This document shows positions 33,401 through 43,095 of a stretch of DNA of 64,000 nucleotides, one piece after another. The position numbers and the translations under genes are program-made. Position 1 is the first letter of the stretch. Each line of letters begins with the position of its first letter. This DNA comes from Rhineura floridana (taxonomy: Eukaryota; Chordata; Lepidosauria; Squamata; Rhineuridae): contig NC_084482.1 of NCBI RefSeq assembly GCF_030035675.1, positions 230,137,943-230,201,942 on the forward strand. Direction: 5' to 3'. Below the pieces are notes generated by a model. It worked only from the letters and a program-made list of their open reading frames with translations. It did not search any database and was not told the DNA's origin.

Positions 33401-33489
33401 AAGAGCTTGGAAAAGTTACTTTTTTGAACCGCAACTCCCATCAGCCTGATGGGAGTTGTAGTTCGAAAAAGTAACTTTTCCAAGCTCTG
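33401..33489. mobile_element. Palindromic hAT-type MITE with 8-bp duplication
   Basis: AAGAGCTTGGAAAAGTTACT ... CATCAGCC|TGATGGG ... AGTAACTTTTCCAAGCTCTG. GGTTCTGA at 33393-33400 and 33490-33497 is an exact 8-bp target duplication. The equivalent site in the other KRAB-gene copies lacks the MITE, so it inserted after those copies separated. Confidence 0.85.
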
Positions 33490-33886
33490 GGTTCTGATGA
33501 TGAATTTCGTGGCAATCAGCTTGGAGATGGAGGCGCCTCATAGTTGGAACCGAGCTAAGGAGACACCAGTGCGCTAAATGGGCCACTTCTGCATGTGTCC
33601 TCGTTTGTCCTTTGGTTCAGCAGTGAAGCTCTTCTTTCAATACTGCCATTCTGCCAGCCCTCCCCAGTTTCATATCCTGTTACAATTAAGGTCGCCATTT
33701 AATTTAATAAAGCTAAAACGTGGCCCTGCCCTCCTTGTTTTAGGGTAGCTTGGCAGACAAACGGTTTAGCAAGTGAAACAGATGCAAATTGGTGGGAGCT
33801 ACTTCCCTCCCTCTTCCTACACCAGGTGTAAGTTCCCTACTAAATCAGAGGATGTTATCCAGTTTCTCCACACCAAGCACCTTTAT

Positions 33887-33990
33887 GGCACATCCACACT
33901 GTACATTGAAAGCACATGGCTTCTTCCAGAGTCCTGGGAGTTATAGTTTATGAAGGGTGCTGGGAATGTAGTGCAGAAATGATTTGATAC
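33887..33990. mobile_element. Non-autonomous DNA transposon remnant (pair of 9083-9250)
   Basis: GGCACATCCACACTGTACAT, AAAGCACATGGCTTCTTCC and GTCCTGGGAGTTATAGTTTA match the remnant at 9.1-9.25 kb in inverse order, as expected from the inverted duplication. Confidence 0.45.
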
Positions 33991-34094
33991 GAATGTTGAT
34001 CAAAGTTAGAGGAAAGCACAAAATCTGAGGGGGGCATTGGGCCCAAAAAGATTTTGCAAAGGGGCATTGGGTCAAAAAAAAAAGGTTGGGTAAC

Positions 34095-34545
34095 GCTGAT
34101 TTAGACCATGATATTTCCGATCTCTATGTATGGATGTGAAAGTTGGACAGTAAAAAAAGCTGATAAGAGAAAAATCAACTCATTTGAAATGTGTTGATGG
34201 AGAAGAGCTTTGCAGATACCATGGACTGCAAAAAAGACAAATAATTGGGTGTTAGAACAAATTAAACCACAACTGTCACTAGAAGCTAAAATGATGAAAC
34301 TGAGGTTATCATACTTTGGACACATAATGAGAAGACATGATTCACTAGAAAAGGCAATAATGCAGGGAAAAACAGCAGGGAGTAGAAAAAGAGGAAGGCC
34401 AAACAAGAGATGGATTCATCCCATAAAGGAAGCCACAGACCTCAGCTGACAGGATCTGCACAGGGCGGTTCATGACAGATGCTCTTGGAGGTCGCTGGTT
34501 CATAGGGTTGCCATAAGTCAATCCACTTGGAGGCACATAACAACC
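34095..34545 (+). mobile_element. BovB 3' part
   Basis: Frame pieces ISMYGCESWTVKK, KRKINSFEMC, NNWVLEQIKPQLSLEAKMMK, SYFGHIMRRHDSLEKAIMQG and GRPNKRWIHPIKEATDLS, closing at GGTTGCCATAAGTCAATCC and CACATAACAACCACAACA. Several stops. Confidence 0.86.
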
Positions 34546-34794
34546 ACAACACAGGGATATAGAAAGCAGTAGTTCCAAACCCACCAAGGGCAATTCTCCC
34601 CCTCCCAATTTAATATGCATGATGGAATTGTTGGACTGGAGATTTTCCTACTCCTTAATGATTTTCTTATTTGTCCTTATTTGCCTTGTTACATTTTTTA
34701 TGACATTTGAATTGAAAAATAACAAAACAACTATAAAAGGGCACCGATTTATAATTTGCAGGGAGGTGCCAAACACGCCAGCGCTGGCCCTGCT
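34546..34794. other. Unassigned intron sequence
   Basis: AT-rich, no feature recognised; no counterpart identified in KRAB gene copy 1. Confidence 0.3.
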
Positions 34795-35632
34795 CAGGGT
34801 CTCTCCTGTCAGTCACCACCGGCTCAGTTCGGATTTTTCACTTCTGTGCATCACTTCACACTTGCTTACATTTAATTGCATTTGGTCTTCAATACCCAAG
34901 CCTGCTCGGAGAGTTCCTTTTGGAGTTCCTCACAATCCTTTTTATTTTAATCACCCTGAATTTGATATCAACAGTAAAGTTGATTACCTCACTCCTCACA
35001 CAAAATCCATGTCGTTTAGAAACAAGTTTAAAAGCACAGGTCCTAATCCTGATGATTGGTGGCATGGGGGCACTTCTTACATCCCTCCATTGGGAGAACT
35101 GTTCATTTATTCCTCCTTTCTCCTTCCTGATCTTTAAACACTTAATGATGTATGAGAGCATATTTCCCCGTATCCCATGATTGCTGTGTTCCACTCCATG
35201 TTTGGAAATTCTGTCTTTAATAATATTTTCCACTACTTTTCCCGGAACAGCTAATAGGCGAATGATGCCCCAGATAGCTTCTGTGTCCTTTTGGCTTTCA
35301 AACTGTAATACATTTGCCAGTCCATATGGTAGCAAGTCTTCGTCGAAGGTACCTATTTTTGTTAGAAGATCAGCAATGTCACATTTGGGATGTTTTAAGA
35401 CCTCTCAGATAGATGCCATCTGGACCTGAGATGATTTGTGAACACTAAAGGAAGGTTGCTGATCCTAAGGGTTGCCATAAGTCGCAGTCGACTTGGAGGC
35501 ACATAACAACAACAACGACAAAGGAAAAGATCCGGCTTGTCACATCTCTCTTTAGATTGCTAGTGGAGGGCAGATGATGTCCACGCCTTGCCTGGGAGTA
35601 TTAATGAGGAAGGCAATGGTTTTCTTCTTGGG
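34795..35632 (-). mobile_element. CR1-like LINE with shared intron flank, inverted copy
   Basis: Minus-strand frame AVPGKVVENIIKDRISKHGV, INEQFSQWRDVRSA and FTVDIKFRVIK, collinear with 8.16-8.78 kb including the same missing RT motifs and the same flank (AACCATTGC, CTCCCAGGCAAGGC, TCAGGTCCAGATGGCATC). A short BovB-type tail (GGTTGCCATAAGTCGCAGTC ... AACAACAACAAC, 35455-35518, plus strand) is inserted in the flank here but not in the other copy. Confidence 0.65.
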
Positions 35633-35635
35633 AAC

Positions 35636-36494
35636 TGCAACACCAACGCCAAGACCAGCTCCACCAGCTCAGGGAGGGAGACTTTTGGGCAGTGGGGTGG
35701 CCGGTACTCCAACAGAATCCCCACTCTGTCTCCCTGACCCAACGCCAGGCACATACACTCACAGCTGGAGGTGTTAGGGACACGGTACCTGGCAGAGGAG
35801 ATAGATTCCCTGCAGACAAGTGCGACCCCACCTCCCCGTCCCCTGGATCTACGCTGCTGGAGTGCCACAAAACCTGGTGTGCAGAGAAACCTACTCCGCC
35901 TTGGACATTTAGCCAGGTTTCGGTAATACAGGCAAGGTCAGCACATTCATCCAGGATTAAGTCCTGAATGAAAGTGGTTTCCTTAGTCACTGACCTTGCA
36001 TTCATCAGCAGGACAATAAGATCCAGGGAGTTCCCAGCATAGCTACCAGTGTCCGGAGGGTTGGAAGGGGGACCGGAAGGGATGCAAGCACAAAGGTGTC
36101 TTATATCCCTTCCCCTGGTCTGCCTCCCACCACTATTACATCCCCTGCCCAACAATGGCAGGCTCCCATTTGCCCTGTATTTGTGCTTCTTCAAAGTCCA
36201 CAGCACCTTTGATACCCTGCCCAATATTACCTCAATGGCAGGCCTCTGACTACTCCTACCCCGACACATGTTAAAAGAACCCTGACACTGGGGGGGGGAT
36301 CCTTGGCTAGAGGTGGCTCTTATGAGGGGAAGCTCTCTTCCCCACCCTCTCCCTTGTGAGCCCTAACTGGCTTCAGCTGTCCCAAGGCCTTGCAGGGAGT
36401 AGCAGCTGACACCTGAGGAAGCCTGCAGATGGAGTTGTGCAGAAGGCCACAGCAGCAAGGTGTAGGTTCTGCTGGGTTTCTCTCACCTTCTCTC
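35636..36494 (-). mobile_element. L2-type 5' region with endonuclease, composite
   Basis: Minus strand: LIVLLMNARSVTKETTFIQD, DECADLACITETWLNVQG, GRGGGVALVCRESISSARYR, ECMCLALGQGDRVGILLEYR and PKVSLPELVELVLALVL: the L2-type endonuclease seen at 25.9-26.3 kb. It lies where the KRAB-A exon of gene copy 2 would be expected and joins a BovB piece at 36494 through CTCTCACCTTCTCTC. Confidence 0.75.
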
Positions 36495-36805
36495 AACTTG
36501 TGGCAACCCTCAAAATCAGCGACCTCCAAGAGCATCTGTCATGAACCATTCTGTTCAGATCTTGCAAGTTCAGGTCTGTGGCTTCCTTTATGGAATCAAT
36601 CCATCTCTTGTTTGGCTTTCCTCTTGTCTTTTGGAGTGAGTCATGTCTTCTCATTATGTGTCCAAAGTGTCATGGAAACCTGAATTCAAGATGGTTGTGT
36701 AGCAAAGAATTGTGGGGTTTCATTTGTTAATGTGGGATCTTAACAGGTTAACATTTCACTTCTGTATTAGAGCTCTGAGTAGGCAGTTTTATTTCCCAGC
36801 TGTGG
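36495..36805 (-). mobile_element. BovB 3' part plus 150-bp unit
   Basis: Reverse complement of the order at 7.06-7.4 kb: BovB (about 36495-36665), then the unit (CTTGAATTCAAG, GGGAAATAAAACTGCC, GGTGGGCCTCTGAGTATCC) to about 36805. Its 3' side carries the join to the L2 composite, so this copy links two recurrent junctions. Confidence 0.72.
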
Positions 36806-37391
36806 ATACTCAGAGGCCCACCCTAACACCCCCTTATCCGTAGAAGCCAGGCTCCATCAAGGTCGTAAAGCCCTTGAAGTTTTAGGGAGGATGTTCCATT
36901 GGGCCATTGATTGATGGGCCCTTATGCCATGAATAAATTTCCTGATTGGTTAATTGGATCCGGGCTGTTGCTGGGCAGCTTGCCATAAGTATGGGGCTCA
37001 AACCGTGGCTTTCGTTCCTCTCCTGGGTCCCATCATGCCTACTTGATGTTGCCTGCTGAGCTTCCATTTTGCATCAACTCTCCTGCCTGTTCCTCTCTCT
37101 GAGGAGAGGGGGCTGTGCAACTGTCTACCTGTGTGTAAGTACAGACTAGGACAGATGGCTTTCTTGCTTTCTGTTGGGACTAAACTCCGTATGCATGTAA
37201 TCCTTGGCAAGTTTTCTGGGCTCAGAGTTTCCCCTTGGCTCAGGGTGGTTAACAGTCTTGTACCCTGCAGGGCTGTTGTGAGCGGGCACAGCCTTGGAAG
37301 AGAAGGCTATTTTGCCAGAGCCAATTGTCCTACGTGAGGAATTGGCTTCTGGGATGGTGGAGGGTGTCCCAAAAGAGCCCCCCTCCCTCAA
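36806..37391. other. Unassigned
   Basis: About 590 bp with no recognised gene or repeat. Confidence 0.3.
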
Positions 37392-39345
37392 ACAAAAAGT
37401 ATGATAACCTCAGTTTCAGCATTTTAGCTTCTAATGATAGTTCTGGTTTAACTTCTTCTGACACCTAATTATTTGTCTTTTTCACGGTCCATCGTACCCG
37501 AAAAGCTCTACTCCAACACCACATTTCAAATGAGTTGATTTTTCTTTTCACTGTCCAACTTTCACATCCATATACAGAGATCGGGAATACCACAGTCTGA
37601 AAGATTTTGACTTTGGTGTTCAGTGATGCATCTTTGCATTTGAGGACCTTTTCTAGTTCTCTCACAGCTGCCCTCCCCAGTCTTAGCCTTCTTCTGATTT
37701 CTTGACTGTTGTCTCCATCTTGGTTAAGGACTGTGCCAAGGTATTGATAATTCTTGACAAGTTCAATGCCCACATTGTTAACTGTAAAGTTACATAAATC
37801 TTCTGTTGTCATTACTTTAGTCTTCTTGACGTTGAGCTGTAGTCCTGGTTTTGCACTTTCCTCTTTAACTTTCAACAGCATTCATTTCAAATCATTACTG
37901 GTTTCTGCTAGTAGTATGGTATTGTCTGCATATCTTAAATTATTGGTATTTCTCCCTCCAATTTTCACACCTTCATATTGGTCCAATCCTGATTTCTGCA
38001 TATAGATTAAACAAATAGGGTGATAAAATACACCCCTGTCTCACACCCTTTCCGATGGGGAACTAATTGGATTCTCCATATTCTGTTCTTACAGTAGCCT
38101 CTTGTCCAGAGTACAGGTTGTGCATCAGGACAATCAGATGCTGTGGCACCCCCATTTCTTTTAAAGCATTTCATAGTTTTTCATAATCTACAGAGTGAAA
38201 GGCTTTGCTGTAATCTATAAAGCACAGGGTGATTTTCTTCTGAAATTCCTTGCTCCGTTCCATTATCCAACGTATGTTTGCGATATGATCTCTGGTGCCT
38301 CTTCCCTTTCTAAATCCAGCTTGGACGTCTGGCATTTCTCACTCCATATATGGTAAGAGACTTTGTTGTAGAATCTTGAGCATTACTTTACTTGCATGGG
38401 ATATTAAGGTAATCGTTCAATAATCGCTGCATTCCCTGGGATCCCCTTTCTTTGGAATTGGGATGTACATTGAACACTTCCAGTCTGTGGGCCATTGTTT
38501 TCTTTTCCATATTTGTTGACAAATTTTTCTCAAACTTTGGGCTGATTCAGTCTCAGTAGCTTGTAGCAATTCTGTTGGTGTGCCATCTGTTCCTGGTGAT
38601 CTGTTTCTTAGAATTATTTTAAGAGCAGCTTTCACCTCACATTCTAAAATTTCTGGTTCTTCATCATATGGTTACTCTGTGAATGAATCTGTCATCCTTG
38701 CATCTCTTTTATAGAGTTCTTCAGTGTATTGCTTCCATCTTCCTTTTATTTCATCTCAGTCAGTCAGTGTATTCCCCTTTTGATTATTCAACATCCCTAC
38801 TCTTGGTCTAAATTTCTGCATAAAATCTCTTTATTTCCTCTTGTTCTGTGTTTTCCATTGGAGCATAGCCTTAGATGATGGTTATGTTGATTGGTTCCCC
38901 ATTAAATCTCATTGATATCACCCACTTAGGCTTGGCATTATAACTCCTAATATCTTTTGTTACGTCACTTCTCACTGTTAGAGCAACCCCATTTCTTCTT
39001 AATTTCTCATTTCCTGCATAAAATATTTTGTAGTTGCCTGAAAATGGCCCATTCCCATACTTTTTAATTCACTCACGCCAACTATTGTAATATTCATACG
39101 TTCCATTTCTTCCTTGACAATTTCTAATTTTTCCTGGTTCATGCTTCTCACATTCCATGTTCCTATTGTGTGCGTTGTACAACTCCGCACCCTCGTTTCC
39201 CATCTGTATACATCAGCAACTGGGCTTCCTTTTGACTTTGACCCAGCTGCGTCAATAGACACAGCGCTACTCGTACTTATCCTTTGTTCTTCCCCAGTAG
39301 CCATCCGTACTGGGGGTCTCATCTTCCAGCACTGTCTCATGTTGC
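37392..39345 (-). mobile_element. Near-full-length BovB, antisense
   Basis: Minus strand: IGTWNVRSMNQEKLEIVKEE (endonuclease start, 39.0-39.2 kb), ITIIxGYAPMENTEQEE near 38.87 kb, ALKIILRNRSPGTDGTPTEL and IPIPKKGDPRECSDY (38.4-38.6 kb), CFIDYSKAFHSVDYEKL (38.2 kb), KGVRQGCILSPYLFNLYAE (38.0 kb), then GLQLNVKKTKVMT and YQYLGTVLNQDGDN to NNWVLEQ-like sequence. The middle of the endonuclease is missing, the 3' end is cut at about 37.39 kb, and stops and frameshifts are frequent. It lies in the intron before the finger exon. Confidence 0.88.
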
Positions 39346-39707
39346 AGGGGTTAACATTTTGGGAAGAAGGGAGGAAGGGAGGGGATGCAAGCTGCCTTCT
39401 GGGCAGTGGAAAGGGCCATGTACCTGTAAGACAGGATCCATCCTAGGTTTATAAATTCCAGCTGTGCATAAGTAGTGGGCTGTCCAGCTTAAATGGAGGA
39501 ACAAGAGAGCAGATTTTCACTAGAATTCTCTGTGTGTGTGTCTCTTTTCACAACCTGCTAAACTAACTCCGTACAAGGCCTCAAGCTTTGACAGGTAAAC
39601 TCTGATATCAACAGAACTCCCAGAAATATGTTTTCAAAGTACAAATCATAATATATTCACAGGATTTCTCCACAGCATTTTATCTCCTTTCCTTTTCATT
39701 CCATCAG
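39346..39707 (+). other. Intron before zinc-finger exon
   Basis: Unassigned sequence ending in a pyrimidine-rich tract and acceptor TTCATTCCATCAG (AG at 39706-39707). Confidence 0.5.
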
Positions 39708-40577
39708 GATACATCTGGGGAGTCAAGGCTGAGGGAGAACCATCCGAAGTATCACTGGAAAAAGATGAGGAGTAGATGCAGGAGCAGAAATTGAGGAGTC
39801 AAGATGGAGCAAAGAGACAGGAGGAGAGACAGACTCACACAGGGGACAAACATAAATGCCAGGAGTGTGGAAAGAGTTTCTGGTGGAGTAGTGCCCTTAC
39901 GGTTCATCAAAGAAGTCACACAGGAGACAAACCTTATCAATGCTTGGAGTGTGGAAAGAGCTTCAGTCGGAGTAGCACCCTTATCTTGCATCACAAAACT
40001 CATACAGGGGACAAACCTTATACATGCGTCAAGTGTGGAAAGAGCTTTAGTCAGAGTGGCAACCTTACTTTGCATCAAAGATGTCACACAGGGAACAAAC
40101 CTTATCAATGTTTGGAGTGTGGAAAGAGCTTCAGCCGGAGTAGTGCCTTTACTTCGCATCAAACAACTCACACAGGGGACAAACCTTATCAATGCTTCGA
40201 ATGTGGAAAGAGCTTCAGTCGGAGTAGCAACCTTTCTTCGCATCAAAGAACTCATACAGGGGACAAACCTTATACATGTTGCGAGTGTGGAAAGACCTTC
40301 AGTGGGAGTAGCAACCTTAGTAAACATGAAAGAACTCACTCAGGAGACAAACCTTATCAATGCTTGGAGTGTGGAAAGAGCTTCAGTCGGAGTAGCCACC
40401 TTACTTTGCATCACAGAACTCACACGAGACAAACGTTACAAATGCTTGCAGTGGGGAAAGAGCTTCAGTGACAGTAGCCAACTTAGTTCGCATCTCAAAA
40501 GTCATATAAGAGACAAACCTTATAAATGCTTCAGCTATGGAAAAAGGTTCAGTTGGAGTAGCCCGCTTACTTCGCAT
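39708..40577 (+). pseudogene. C2H2 zinc-finger exon (nine fingers), broken
   Basis: The exon opens after a good acceptor; the frame has one TAG at 39773-39775, then stays open through seven complete C2H2 fingers (C-x2-C-x12-H-x3-H) with the standard linker THTGDKPY. Finger tips include [54 protein letters not shown] and [10 protein letters not shown] frameshift near 40.43 kb shifts fingers 8 and 9 to another frame, where the second Cys is Trp (CLQWGK) and Tyr (CFSYGK). A CR1 then cuts the array. Such proteins bind DNA in the nucleus, usually as KRAB repressors; the family identity of this one is unknown. The finger array and exon layout suit the last exon of the KRAB gene beginning at 33183. 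Confidence 0.85.
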
Positions 40578-41560
40578 GTTAGGCTGACTGGTTTGTAGTT
40601 CCCCGGTTCCTCCTTCTTGCCGTTTTTGAAGATAGGGACAACATTAGCTCTTCTCCAGTCATCCGGCACTTCACCGGTCCTCCATGATTTCGCAAAGATA
40701 ATAGAGAGCGGTACTGAGAGTTCTTCTGCCAGTTCCTTCAATACTCTAGGATGCAGTTTATCGGGCCCTGCTGATTTGAACTTGTTCAAAGTGATTAGGT
40801 ATTCCTTGACCATTTCCTGACCCTTCTACTTCATGTTTCCCGGGAGGCTCATAGGCCCTTTTTTGGGAGAAGACTGAGACAAAGTAGGAATTGAGTACTT
40901 CTGCCTTTTCTTTGTCATCATTTTGCCATCCTCATTGAGTAGCTGTACCACCTTTTCTTTTCTCTGTCTTTTACTATGGACGTACCTGGAGAAAGCTTTT
41001 TTGTTGCTTTTAGCATCCCTCGCTAGCCTCAGCTCATTCTCAGCTTTACCCTTCCTGACACCATCCTGGCAATTCTGTGATAGCTGCCTGTACTCTGCGG
41101 CCTGGCCTTCTTTCCACTTCCTGTCTGTGTCCTCTTTTGTTTCCAGGTAATCTCTAAGCTTTTGGTGAAGCCACATTGGCTTCTTCTGCTGTTTCCCCCA
41201 TTTTTCCTTGTTGGAATTCCTTGCCATTGTCCTTTTAGAATTTCCGTTTTAGAAACTCCCACCCATCTTGGACTCCTTTTCTCATTAGGGTGGCTTGCCA
41301 TGGCACGGTAGTGACAATTGTTCTGAGTTTATTAAAATCAGCTTTCCTGAAGTCCAGGGTGCACATATGGATACTCTCAGCTTTTGCTTCTGTTAAAATC
41401 AAGAATTCAAGTATGGTGTGGTCACTTTCCTCCAGAGTTCCCGTAACTGCCACTTCATCCACCAAATCATCTCTATTGGTTAGAATCAAATCCAGGATAG
41501 CTGATCCTCTGGTTGCTCCCTCCACTTTCTGTAGGAGGAAGTCATCTCCAACACAAGTCT
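40578..41560 (-). mobile_element. CR1 LINE inserted in the finger array
   Basis: Minus strand: GSAILDLILTNRDDLVDEVA and SDHTILEFLI (end of endonuclease), WGKQQKKPMWLHQKLRDYL and AENELRLARDAKSNKKAFSR (linker), then KFKSAGPDKLHPRVLKELAE, SWRTGEVPDDWRRANVVPIF and EEPGNYKPVSLT (RT start). It stops at both sides against zinc-finger sequence, so it is truncated at its 3' side before the RT core. Confidence 0.85.
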
Positions 41561-41562
41561 CA

Positions 41563-41657
41563 GTGCTTGTAGCATTGAAAGACCTTTCATCAGAATGGCT
41601 ACCTTCAGGTGCATCAAAGGATCTGTACAAGGGAAGAGATTTATCAATGCTTTGGAA
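41563..41657 (+). pseudogene. Zinc-finger remnant beyond the CR1
   Basis: In one plus-strand frame: KTFHQNGYLQVHQRICT and EEIYQCFGK, matching a C2H2 finger (F-x5-L-x2-H-x3-C/H) and the next linker. It continues the array interrupted at 40577. A stop precedes KTF. It ends at a BovB tail at about 41.66 kb. Confidence 0.55.
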
Positions 41658-41966
41658 AGTTTGTTGTTGTTATGTGCCTTCAAGTGACCCTATGTATCAG
41701 CGACCTCCGAGAGCATCTGTCGTGAACAGATCTTGTAAGTTCAGGTTTGTGGCTTCCTTGATGGAGTCAATCCATCTCTTATTTGGCCTTCGTCTTTTTC
41801 TACTTCCTTCTGTTTTTCCCAGCATTATGGTCTTTTCTAGTGAATCAGATCTTCTCATTATGTGCCCAAAGTATGATAACCTCAATTTCATCATTTTCGC
41901 TTCTAGTGATAGTTCTGGTTTAATTTGTTCTAACACCCAATTACTTTTGTTTTTTGGAGTCCATGG
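41655..41966 (-). mobile_element. BovB 3' end joined to a copia LTR piece
   Basis: Minus-strand frame LEQIKPELSLEAKMMKLRLS, SYFGHIMRRSDSLEKTIML and RPNKRWIDSIKEATNLNLQD, with a complete tail (CAACAACAA at 41.66 kb). On its 5' side it joins an LTR piece at 41966/41967 (CCATGG|TTAAATAAAG). The same join, inverted, is at 52865/52866. Confidence 0.84.
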
Positions 41967-42110
41967 TTAAATAAAGTAGTTATTTCTTATTTTTAAAGCT
42001 TAAAGTCTCTGTCTGACTAATTTGTAGGGAAAGTGCAATCTTTAGCAAAGATTCAAATGCACAAAGCTCACTCAGACACTCAAATACCTAATTTTGCTAC
42101 TCTGCAACAG
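41967..42110 (+). mobile_element. Copia-type LTR fragment
   Basis: AATAAAGTAGTTATTTCTTA, TTAAAGCTTAAAGTCTCTG and GCAAAGATTCAAA match the 3' half of the copia LTR at 55.16-55.65 kb. Fossil fragment. Confidence 0.7.
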
Positions 42111-42265
42111 ATATTTTGGCTGCAAAGGGGAGGATCGCTCTGCCCTCGGCTGTCCTGCCCTGGGGGAGGGTCCTGGGGGCTTTTTAATAGGGCACCATTG
42201 GCAGTTACTTAAAAGCCACTTTGGAATGGTTTATATCCTGAACACCGAGATACAGCCTTGGTCGC

Positions 42266-42880
42266 TGTTGGAAATGGGGCAAGAGCAACTCCTGTTTTGT
42301 TCTTTTGTCTGTGTTCCAGAAGGGAGGTAGAGTTTGGGTCCTCCAGATGGAGAGGCTTGTTTACCTTTACCTGTGTTGCTCTGACTGACTTCCTTCCGGC
42401 GACTAGGATGTTACGTCTTTAATGAAGCTTACCTGCCCCTCCTCCTTCTGCCTTCCCACTTATTTATTTAATTTATTAGTCGCCCATCTGGCTGGTTGTC
42501 CAGTCACTTGGTGACTTACAGAATAAAAGCATACAGAAACATTAAAACAGTAAAATCTCAACCAATAATAATAAAGCCTAACCCAGCCCACTTTCTTCTC
42601 CGACTGTCCGAGAAAAAGGAGACACCTTTGTCTCTGCTCTCTTCCACCTTAGCTAGTTAGTTAGAACTAGGGATGCCTTTCTATCTACTATGTATTTCTA
42701 TAAATAAACTAGCTTTTATTTTGTTTCTTATTTTACTAAGTCTCAAGTCTCAGTGATCCTGATGCAGGCTAAAAGCTGGCACACTCGCATTTCAACATCT
42801 GCTGTTACTCTCTGCTGCCGTTGTGCTGCTTTAAGCAAATTAAGCACACAGCGCAACAAGGGTTGTGGGGCCCAGCAAAC
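42266..42880 (+). mobile_element. Copia 5' LTR with primer site, carrying an L2 tail
   Basis: LTR from TGTTGGAAATGGGGC to GCGCAACA at 42858, followed by AGGGTTGTGGGGCCCAGC, which resembles the initiator-Met half-tRNA primer site. It matches the LTRs at 53990 and 61336-61772. A 125-bp L2 3' end lies inside it. No internal coding part follows. Fossil. Confidence 0.72.
42463..42590 (-). mobile_element. L2 3' end nested in copia LTR
   Basis: TTATTTATTTAATTTATTAG and CGCCCATCTGGCTGGTTGTC are the inverse of an L2 3' end. CCCACTT-like sequence on both sides (about 42.46 and 42.59 kb) is a probable target duplication. Confidence 0.6.
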
Positions 42881-43095
42881 TAAGTGGAGTGCAAGGGCCC
42901 AGGGCCTGCAGGAGGAAGGAGACCATCGCCGTCCTGGGAAGGAGAGCCGTTGCTGCTGCCGTCTGCCAGCCTGCCTGCTTGCTTGCTGCTCCTGCCGCCG
43001 CTCGGCTACCACCGCCACCCTCCCTGTTGGACTTCTGCTTGGAAGGTGTCACATCTTGCAGGACCAGGCCCCAGATTTTAAATTAATTGGTGGGG
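42881..43095. other. Unassigned GC-rich piece
   Basis: GCCTGCAGGAGGAAGGAGACC and CTGCCGCCGCTCGGCTACCA: GC-rich, loosely like the module at 23.3-23.7 kb. No feature assigned. Confidence 0.3.

Noticed and set aside
32493-33483. Very long overlapping open frames on both strands (up to 313 codons)
   Set aside because: They lie in a CpG-rich promoter island and have proline/arginine/serine-rich, low-complexity translations with no domain. The only supported coding part is the 43-nt first exon.
39804-40598. Plus-strand frame with repeated [12 protein letters not shown] units
   Set aside because: It is the shifted frame of the finger exon at 39.7 kb.
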